A stretch of DNA of 64,000 nt from Mallotus nudiflorus (Eukaryota; Streptophyta; Magnoliopsida; Malpighiales; Euphorbiaceae), in NCBI GenBank assembly GCA_947683625.1, contig CANTUR010000049.1, positions 11,138,501 through 11,202,500 on the forward strand, read 5' to 3'. Below the pieces are notes generated by a model. The model saw only the letters and a list, made by a program, of their open reading frames with translations, was not told the origin of the DNA and did no database searches. The first letter of the stretch is position 1; each line of letters starts with the position of its first letter. Below are positions 43,918-52,489 of this stretch, piece by piece. Made by a program: the position numbers and the translations under genes.

Positions 43918-45460
43918 TGTTAGGGTTTTGTGTTACAAACGCAGTGAAAAATTAAAATTTTATCATGTTCCTAAACCTGGATCCATGTAATTCGACTACT
44001 TGAATAAATCTAGAGTTTCAAGAATCTCACCAAAATGCAGAAGAGGCAAGATTTTCTAGAAGGATGAGAGGAGGTTCACACCGATGACACCTTACCTCGA
44101 GCTTTTTACTTTGGTTATTCAGATCAAGATATATCCAAAAGGATGCGTCCTCTATAGGTATCCACACGAATAGCCCTTCACAAAATGAATTGGAGTGTGT
44201 GCTAGCAACCTTCTTGATTGTCTCACAAATCAAGAACAAGAGAAAAACTCTATGTTTGTTTTCTAGGAAGAGATAAAACCATTTTTGGAGGCAGGGAAAA
44301 CAAAAATATTAAACCCTAGAGAATATAACATATTTATAGAGTCCAAATTAGGGTTTCACCTACCAAAAACCTTTTTGGTAATTTCATTTATTACATTCTG
44401 ATTTTGTTTTAAAAATAAATTAGAAATAATATCTTATTTATTTATTTATTTAAAATAACATTTATCTTAAATAAATAAATAAATAAAACACTTTAATTAT
44501 TTATTTCCATAGAGTTTATTTTGGGCTTATTAAACCCATAATCGTTTTGGGCTTGTTCTAAGTGTGTGACCCTGTAGGTTCACATAACATTGGCAATGGG
44601 CCTAAATCTCTATTTAGGCCTACAAGTCATAAGTGGCCTCTAGCAAGACATTATGACTACCCAAGTCATGTGAAGTCAATAATCCGACGTAACCTAATTA
44701 CAGTGAATTTTATCATCCCTTTATCACATGATATCTTAATCGAACATAAGGCATCATCCTTATATAGTTCAATATTCTGACTTGATTCCAAGTAGACTAA
44801 AAATGATAACTCTTTATCAATTCATTTTAGCATGGCCATGCATTTTCCTTCAGTCTATCTTATCAAAGGGCCCATAGATATCTTTCTCATATTAATGAGG
44901 GATAAATTCCTTCTAAATCACTCACATTCCTCACATAACTAATTTCATATCCAACAACATCCTATCTAATCGTCTGGTTAAAGACAAAGTTAAAATGTGT
45001 CAAAACATAAAATAGCTATGTAGAAATCCATGATGATTTCAAGGTCAAAGGATCGAAATAAAATTACTGTGATGAGAAATCCTTATGACAATATTCTATG
45101 CAGTATTCTCATAGTGGGTCAATCCAGTACATGATCTCTCATCATGTACCAATAAGTTGACTTAATATCTCATATTCATGATTAGTAAAACATAACCATC
45201 AGTCAACATCATACTAGCCTTAATACTTTAACATTTATATAATTGATAAATGGCTAGGGATAATTAGAATAGAACTCTTATTTTAATCTAAGGGTTTTAC
45301 TATCAAGTCACATACTTGATGGCGTTAGTAAGAATTAACCATTCGAATTAACCATTCATATAATTATCATAAAATCAAATGATAATGAAATACCTCTTTA
45401 TTAATAAAATAAGAAAGTCAGTACATAATCAAATGATTGACCTAGTGCATATCACTAACA
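43918..45460 (-). repeat. Solo Ty1/copia LTR
   Basis: 1543 bp, TGTTAG...CTAACA, flanked by the perfect 5-bp duplication TTATC (43913-43917 and 45461-45465). On the minus strand it begins TGTTAGTGATATGCACTAGGTC, the same layout as the C2 LTR start (TGTTAGCATATATGGCATGCCCTAG), so it is probably a C2 relative in reverse. Intact ends and duplication point to recombination between the two LTRs of a former full element. Confidence 0.85.
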
Positions 45461-45465
45461 TTATC

Positions 45466-46639
45466 TTCTTACAGCCTCTATCATATCTTCAGGATTTGAA
45501 TAATAATTCTTCATTAGGAATGTTGTTACCAAGTGGAAAGTGAGCATCCCAAATGATTTGAAGAGGATTTCTCAAAAGGAGATTACTAGGGATTATGACT
45601 AATAAGAGAACTCTTGTTACTAGAATATTCCTCTATTAGGCATGAATAATTGATCATACACTTTTTTTTGTAAGGTTTTTTTCTCTTTTCAAGCATTCCC
45701 TACCTTTCCAATACTATTCAGTGTGAATGCTATCAAAGAGGTTTTATGGTACTCTTAATCCTTTCAGGAGCATTGGAGTAGGTACCTTTCTGCATTAGTT
45801 TCCCTTTTTAGGTATTCCCTACCTTTCTAGTATTACTCAGAGTGAATTCTGCCAAGGGATACTTTGGATACTCTTACTCGCTTGAGAATTTAAGTAGATT
45901 GAGTGTGATCTTGCATTTGTGTTAGTTTTAGGGGTTTACTATGGTAATCATAAGCTGCTTGAGCATTACAACTTCAGTGATTCCCTTTTGATGAACTCTT
46001 TTCCCTTCATGAGGTTACCAAGCATTAGGTTGATTAAATTTTGAAAATCCCAGCTCAGAGTTACCAATCAAAGTAAAAAAATTCCAAAAGCATCATTAAG
46101 ATGAGGCGACAACTGCCAATGTCAACTAGTTAGTCTTTACTACATGCCCCCCTCAATTCGAATTCACTTTCAAGAGCATAAAAAGAAAATTTTGGAATGA
46201 AAATGAGGGCATGGATTCATCAATGCATGTGCATGTTTTCTTTGAAATAAGGTGAGATAAAGTACATCCCTGGTGATGTGATGTGTTTATTTGGACGTGT
46301 TCCATCTTTCTTTTTAGTTCTTTAGTATTTCACACCTGCATGGCCTATGTGTCTAATTTTGTTGTTGTTTGCTTTGATTTTTCTTTATTATCCTTTGTTA
46401 TCACATTCTCTTACAAAAAAAACTAACAAAATCATTTTAGGTAGTCTAGATTTAGTCCCTGGATGATGATCCTTAATTAGAATACATTTTAACTTCCTTT
46501 TTTAATGTGGTGGACCATGCTTTGTGATTTTGATAAGCTTGCTAGTGTGACACTTACTACAAATATAAATCTATCATGGCAACTATTGTTCTTGCTGTAT
46601 TATCCATGGTTCTTATTGCAATGGTTATAGTCATTACTG
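45466..46639. other. G3p stretch with a block duplication, no gene
   Basis: A ~130-bp block is present twice at ~45687-45785 and ~45812-45900 (ATTCCCTACCTTTC.A.TA.T.CTCAG.GTGAAT). On the minus strand GAGGGGGGCA at ~46156-46147 followed by TGTAG looks like another PPT/LTR start; I could not place it. Confidence 0.45.
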
Positions 46640-46935
46640 CATTATCTATTACATCTATTGTGAGTGCATGTTCATGCATGCATGTTATGATGCAATATGA
46701 GCATACGAGGATGATGCATGAGCGGGATGAGGCGCTTCATCAGTAGGAGGTGGCACGTCAATAGGAGGGTGACTTTTTCATGAGTAAGATCCATAAGGTA
46801 TGAGCTAAGTTAGAGAAGTTGAGGGTCCATGGTGTTGGACCTAGCATGAGGGGACCTCTAGATGATGTTGATGTTAAGGATGCAATGATCATGATGCCAG
46901 GGATGAGTCTTGACTTCCCTCTTACCTTTTGATTG
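46640..46935 (+). pseudogene. Tail of the antisense ORF in G3p
   Basis: HERDEALHQ-stop-EVARQ-stop-EGDFFMSKIHKV (46720-46800), then LEKLRVHGVGPSMRGPLDDVDVKDAMIMMPG (46810-46905) and a stop at ~46930. Charged, coiled-coil-like, then acidic: the same kind of C-terminal tail as the antisense PMD genes of G1 (6940-6770) and G2 (54945-55075), and at the same place just past the end of pol on the opposite strand. The PMD domain itself is not visible to the left. Confidence 0.5.
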
Positions 46936-47309
46936 TATCAATGAAAATTTTTGGACATTTGAGATGTGCTAGTATATTACTTTTATGATGATTTTATTAT
47001 TTTTTTATTCTTCTATGCTTCTTCTCTATTTTCCCATTTGCTTGTCATGTCATCATAATAAATACAAAAGAAGATGAAGGGATTACAATAGAAATCGTAA
47101 TTAATACAATTCAAAGAAAGAGAAAGCATCACAATATAGACAAATATGAACTTTAAGATGCAAATTTTACCCTTGTATGTGGTAGATATTGATTCATGCA
47201 TTTACTTATTAACATGTGCAATTCTAACAATCTTTCTCACTTATACTAAGTAACATTTACCATGAGCATGGTTGCACATTGAATATTTCAGAGTGATGGT
47301 ACCCCTATC

Positions 47310-47341
47310 CTTAATTAGCCCTCTTAGGTTTTCTAATTAAG
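47310..47341 (-). other. Hairpin after G3p pol
   Basis: CTTAATTAG (47310-47318) and CTAATTAAG (47333-47341): perfect 9-bp stem, 14-base loop. The same hairpin in G2 (55601-55632) has a compensated base-pair change. Confidence 0.75.
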
Positions 47342-47389
47342 TATTTTACCTCTCATCTTTATGTACTTTTTATTTTTCTTTCTTCTCAT

Positions 47390-48450
47390 TTTTTATGAAT
47401 AATATTGCTTGAGATGATCGACATTGACCCATTCCAAAAGTTCATTCCTAGTCATAAAATGTATTAGCTTAATTGTACCTTTTGAAAGAATGCCCTTCCC
47501 AGCTAGGTCGAAACTTCCCTTTTGTATCCGGTACATTTTGCTAAGCTTGTCTCAATACCTAGTCTCCAACCTTAATGTTATGTTATCTTACTCTCTTGTC
47601 AAAAGCCCTTGTGATTCTTCTTTAGTATAACTGAGTATGATAAAGTGTCTATCAGATTCAATTGCATTAGCCTCTATTCTACCCACTTCACCTTGGGTAA
47701 ATTTGCTTCGATTATCATTCCAATGCACTTCATTTCCACTTCAATTGGAAGAATGGAGTCAACCTCTTAGATGTTCTCACTGTTGTATGATATCCCCAAA
47801 AAGAAAATGGTAACTTGTTAGCCTAATCACAATGGGTTTTAACCATTTTTAGAGGATCTTCTTAATGTTCTTATTTATTGCCTTTACTTCTCCATTGGCC
47901 TACGATCTGTAAGGTGATGACTTGTAATGTGTCACTTTATAATTCTCAAGCACTACTCGTACTTCTCCTTGAAACTATATCTCATTATCTAAAATTAGGT
48001 TATAAGGGATCCTATACCTATAAAACAAGTTCTTTTCTAGGAATGTGGCTACCTTCTTTGCCCCAAGTTTGCTATAGGATTTAGCTTTTACCCATTTTGT
48101 GAAGTAGTCAATTATGACCCAAATATATCTATGTCTATTTGAGGCTATAGGATGAATCTATTTTATGATGTTAAGTCCCTAAAGGCGGATGACTGATATC
48201 CCTGTGGATCTAGCACTTATGACATCTCTTAGTGAATTTAACACAATCTTTAACCATCATCATCTAGAAGAACCCTTGTCTCATTATTTTCCTGGCCAGT
48301 GTTGTACCATTCATATGTAGACCAAAAACTCCCTCATGAATAGCTGTCATTACCATTTTTGCTTTATTCTCATCCAAATAGTGCAATTGCATCCCATCTA
48401 AGGTTCTCTTACATAGGACACCTTGGTGAAGGATGAACTTTTAGCTTTCT
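47390..48450 (-). pseudogene. G3p integrase
   Basis: Minus strand, broken. First catalytic Asp region reads GLNIIK then IHPIASNRHRYIWVIIDYFTKWVKA (~48180-48085); the family has GIDIIG, so Asp is Asn (48170-48172). The second Asp is kept in ILDNE (~48000). HYKSSPYR follows (~47950). The C-terminal KGKFRPSWEG (~47525-47495) and the stop-rich tail end near 47390. Confidence 0.8.
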
Positions 48451-49945
48451 GATAACTGTCTTATCCTTTCACTTACACCTTCTAGATATTCATGCTTATT
48501 AAGATACTTCTAAACATCATAGAACCAAGGCTTTTGATCCACTTTTACTTACATTACCCTCATGCACTTATAATATGGCTTACTAGACTTCAACAGTACT
48601 AGGGGTTTTATAGGCATGGTTGTCGGTCTGTCCCACATTAATGCTAATAATGTTAAGGCATCCACCATTTAATTATGATTCCTCAGTAAATGGATGAACC
48701 TATATTTTTGGAAAGATTGTCTTAACTGCTACAAATGTTCTAGATACGACTTAAATATGACTCTTTTAGATCTTATTCATTGGTGGCCTAATTGATCACC
48801 AATATCAAGTCACCCATTATTTCTACTTCTACAACTTTTAAGGTTATCAGTGCTTCCATTACCATTACACATTTTTCTTACTCTGCTTTATTATTCGTGA
48901 CCTAAAATGCCAGCTTCTTTGCTATGGGGATCACCTTATTTTCTGGAGTCAATAAGATTACCTCTATTTTTACTTTAAACTAATTCATTGCTCCATCAAA
49001 ATACATTTACCACCTTTGATCCTAATTTTTATGGTAAGGTCATCCGAAAACTTAAGTTCTATCTCTTAATCATCTAAAGCTCGGTTTAGTGCTAGAAATT
49101 TGACCATAGCTCTTTCTTTCACCGTCTTATTGGTTAGATACTCAATGTCAAACTTTGTTAGAAGTACTAACCAATTGGCTAGCTTCCCAACCAATGAAGG
49201 TGCTTTAAATAGATATTTCATAGGATTTAACTTTGAAATTGCTTAGATCTTATAAGATTGAAAGTAGTGCCTTAACTTCTTTATAGTCCAAATCATTGCT
49301 AAACAAATATGCTCAATCTGACTACACTTCTCCTCATATGGTAACATTTTCTTACTCAAGTAATAAACTACGTGCTTAGCTAGTGCTTCTCCTTCTTGAG
49401 CCAACATAGCCCCTACTATGTTCCCTTCAATTTCTAAGTACAAAATTAAGGGTTTTCCCATTTCTAGGGGTCTCAAGATTAGAGGATTCATAAGATAGCC
49501 CTTAATTCTATTAAAAGAAATTTAAAATCATTCATTCCAAACCACAGGCTGATCTTTCCTGAGTATCTTGAATATCAGTTCACACACTTCAGTCAATCTG
49601 GCTATGAATCTGCTGATAAACTATAATTTTCCTAGGAATCCACTGATCTCTTTCTCGATCTTTGATGTTGGCATTTCTTGGATTTCCTTTACCTTGTCTG
49701 GATCAACTTTAATTCCTCTCTAACTGACTATGTATCCCTAAAGTTACCTTAAATACACATTTCTTAGGATTCAGCCTCATGCTATACTTGTCTACCCTTT
49801 TCAAAAACTTTTTCAATGCGACTAGATGTTCTTCTCGAGTCTTTGACTTTACCATTTATGTCATCAACATAAAATTCTGCCTCCTTGTGTATCATGTCAA
49901 GGAACATTATTTTACCCATTATATGAGTGACCATTTTCCCTTTCA
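48451..49945 (-). pseudogene. G3p RT C-terminal half and RNase H
   Basis: Minus strand. RT motif C is F-Y-V-D-D at 49860-49874 with both Asp intact, one of two intact copies in the window. The connection/RNase H part 49491-49243 reads VVYYLSKKMLPYEEKCSQIEHICLAMIWTIKKLRHYFQSY. The second RNase H domain has MYFDGAM near 48995-49015 (Asp kept) and NNKAE at ~48890. RT upstream of motif C is missing: it meets the G2 LTR near 49945. Confidence 0.85.
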
Positions 49946-49949
49946 GGCT

Positions 49950-51143
49950 TTTTTTTATAGCGGTATGCTTTCATGGGACATTGTACGAGTCTTTTTATTT
50001 TTGAGGGACAAGGCCACTTTGCCAAACAAGGAAAAATGATTGGTTTTGGGGGGATGAGATGCTTTTGATTTTATGGAGTCGCCAACTGATTTTTCAAAAA
50101 TTAGGAAAAGAAAGGGACAATATTGAGTCACTCAGTGAGTATTGTCTCCAATAGAGATTTTTGGGTTTGGTAGGTCAAGTATACTTTTTCAATATTTCTC
50201 ATTATATGATATTCGATGTATAGCTACTGTAACACCCTAGTTTTGGTAATGACAGTTTGTATAGCATTCACACAGTACATCAGATAGTGGAAGATAACAA
50301 AGCTAAAAATTTATGCATTATTTTGCTTTCCTGATAAAATATATATGAAAAAGAAAAGATTATGAAAAAGTAAATCTAATTTAGATATGACTTATCTGCA
50401 AGTTTAACATTACCATTCACACAGCTTGCTTAATTTCATGAATAATAAGATGATCAGGCATGCTTGTAGTGATTATTTATGTTATAATAATGCATAACGA
50501 TAATATAAAGGATTCATGAGGTCATCACTAGACTGAGAGCATGATGACTCTATTCCAAGATATGAACTTTTCACATTATTGGTATTTGCGATGTGATTTT
50601 ATGATTTCAAAAATAGAGGATGCAGAATGATGATTTTGAAGGTTTTTAGGCCTTTTAAATGCATTTCCAATGTTTGTTTTTCCAAATTTAGCTTCAATTT
50701 TAGCATATGACACCTAGGGGCATTTACACGCACTTTTAAGCATTATGCATTGATCCTCAAGTTGTGTTGGACTATTCTGAGACCACTTCCAATGGTTTTG
50801 GGGCCTTTCAGATGTGTTTTTGAAGTTTTTTTTTTATCAAAATTGATTTCCATTTTTTCACGAAGCTGGGTCCTAGTCTAATGAAATGTGCACCAACCCA
50901 ATGAGCTAAGTATTCTAAAAGGAGTTTTCTTGAAATAAACCTCTCATTATTCTGATAATTCATATTTCATAAAGTCAAAGCATAACTTAATGGCTCAGTG
51001 ATCAATTTTTCTCACTGGTGGGTCAGTTAGGTTTTTTAAGGTTGTACACTTCAAAGGTGTTACGAATGGGCAGACTCTAGTCATCTCAGGGATTCGTTTC
51101 ATCATTGGACCTTTTTAGGGACAATCAAATTTGAGGTATGATA
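49950..51143 (-). repeat. G2 3' LTR
   Basis: On the minus strand it starts TATCATACCTCAAATTTG (51143), matching the G3p LTR start TGTTAATACCTAAATTTC with TG changed to TA. It runs left to about 49950; the exact left end is uncertain. GGAGTCGCCAACTGATTTTT at ~50076 is the shared landmark. No gene; the open stretch 49779-50039 is chance. Confidence 0.6.
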
Positions 51144-51158
51144 GTTGCCCCCTGCTTC
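51144..51158 (-). other. G2 polypurine tract
   Basis: Minus strand GAAGCAGGGGGCAAC directly before the LTR start. Confidence 0.7.
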
Positions 51159-51394
51159 GTATATGTTGCATAACCACCTAGCACTAGTGTCAATACATTG
51201 AAGCAAAATGTAAAGATGCAAAAAACATTTTAGTAGGGTGAGAGGTACTTACCTATGGGTTATCTTTAGATGTCTTATCAAGATTTGACTGCTATTATTG
51301 TGTTTTGTTTGTTGTTGTTGTTCTGTGACTTGGTCATCATGCAAGGTCCTATTTGGGACATATGCAAGCTTGTGATTCATGCAAAGTGCATTGG

Positions 51395-51680
51395 GATTTA
51401 TATGACTATAACCTTCTTAGGCGTCATGCAAATGAATATGCTACCAAGCAAAGAGAGATGTGACTATAACCTTTTTAGGTGTCACGTGAATGACCATGCT
51501 ATTAAGCAATGAAAATGTGACTATAACCTAATTAGGTGTCACAGAAATGAATTAAGTAATGAAAATGCGACTATAACCTCTTTAGGTGTCATGCAAATGA
51601 ACATGTGACTATAACCTTCTTAGGTCTCATGCGAATGAATATGCGACTATAACTTTCTTAGGTGTCATGTGAATTAAGAT
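51395..51680 (+). repeat. G2 tandem repeat 1 (TGTGACTATAACC units)
   Basis: About six units of ATGxGACTATAACCTTCTTAGGTGTCATG with irregular spacers (starts near 51400, 51459, 51509, 51568, 51603 and 51640). Confidence 0.85.
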
Positions 51681-51689
51681 GTTATTAAA

Positions 51690-51895
51690 CAAAAAGAGAA
51701 TGCTCCTAAGTAGTATGAGCTCCTAAGCAATGTGAATGCTCCTAAGCAATATGAGAGTGTTTTTAAGCAATATGAGGATGCTTCTAAGCAATAAAAAGAT
51801 GCTTCCAAGTGGTGGAAGTGCTTTTAAGCAATGTGAGAGTACTTTTATGCAATAAAAGTGCTTTTAAGGAGTGCAAGAGTGCTTCTAAGCAATGT
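51690..51895 (+). repeat. G2 tandem repeat 2 (~21 bp)
   Basis: About nine units of AGTGCTTCTAAGCAATGTG with point changes and small indels. Confidence 0.85.
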
Positions 51896-51899
51896 GAAC

Positions 51900-52020
51900 G
51901 AGGTAGTAGTGATAATGCAATAATGATGCAGTAATAATGTAGTAGTGATGTAGTAATGATGTATTAGTGATGCAGTAATGATGCAGTGATAATGCAATAG
52001 TGATGAGGTGATGACATCAT
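51900..52020 (+). repeat. G2 tandem repeat 3 (~12 bp)
   Basis: Repeats of GTAGTGATGCA / GTAATGATGCA. Three different short repeats stacked in 0.6 kb next to the PPT. Confidence 0.85.
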
Positions 52021-52224
52021 TATTTCAACGATTTGGAGAGAGATATCCTTACAGAGAATTTTCCTTACTCTTCTTTTTTCATGCGATGTTGAGTTTTTTA
52101 AAGAAAGCGATGCACGTACAATGTCTTTAGATAGTTGGAGCTCACATCAATGTATTTTTATACGAGTTTAGTGCATATCTTATGCTCAAATGGAAGTTTA
52201 GAACCACAGAAATGAGTGTACAAA

Positions 52225-52356
52225 GTCTCAAAGTGCATGTAAAACCACAAAAGAGCATGTGGAAGGGGGAAGTGCATGTGACTATATGTAGAAGGTGCGT
52301 GGTCACGTACCTAGTGCATGGTCACGCACTTCCTCCCCTCAGGGCCTATTTAAATG
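52225..52356 (+). promoter_or_regulatory. Promoter of the antisense PMD gene in G2: palindrome cluster P10 plus TATA
   Basis: Two 19-bp units, GTGCGTGGTCACGTAC (52295-52310) and GTGCATGGTCACGCAC (52314-52329), with GTGCATGTGACTATAT before them, followed 16 bp later by CCTATTTAAATG (52345-52356) as TATA box. ATG of the gene at 52490. Confidence 0.65.
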
Positions 52357-52489
52357 ACTATTTTAGGTCTGAGGAGGCTTTGTCCATACTTCTTTGAGTG
52401 TTTTCTGACTTTTCTTGACCTTTTTTATGTTTTAGGTGCTATTTGCTCTATTGTTTGCTTATGTACTTCCATTTTCTTCTATGTGAAAT

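Larger units (their letters stand above)
40566..49945 (-). mobile_element. G3p: PMD-gypsy element on the minus strand, 5' part lost
   Basis: From left: 3' LTR (40566-43027), PPT, minisatellite, solo LTR of another element, remnant of the antisense ORF, hairpin, and pol from integrase back to RT motif C. It ends near 49945 where the 3' LTR of G2 begins, which suggests G2 inserted into it. It is itself inserted in A2. Confidence 0.7.

Noticed and set aside
46140..46160. Second PPT/LTR-start-like site (minus strand GAGGGGGGCA then TGTAG)
   Set aside because: No matching LTR end or internal domains could be assigned; kept only as a remark.
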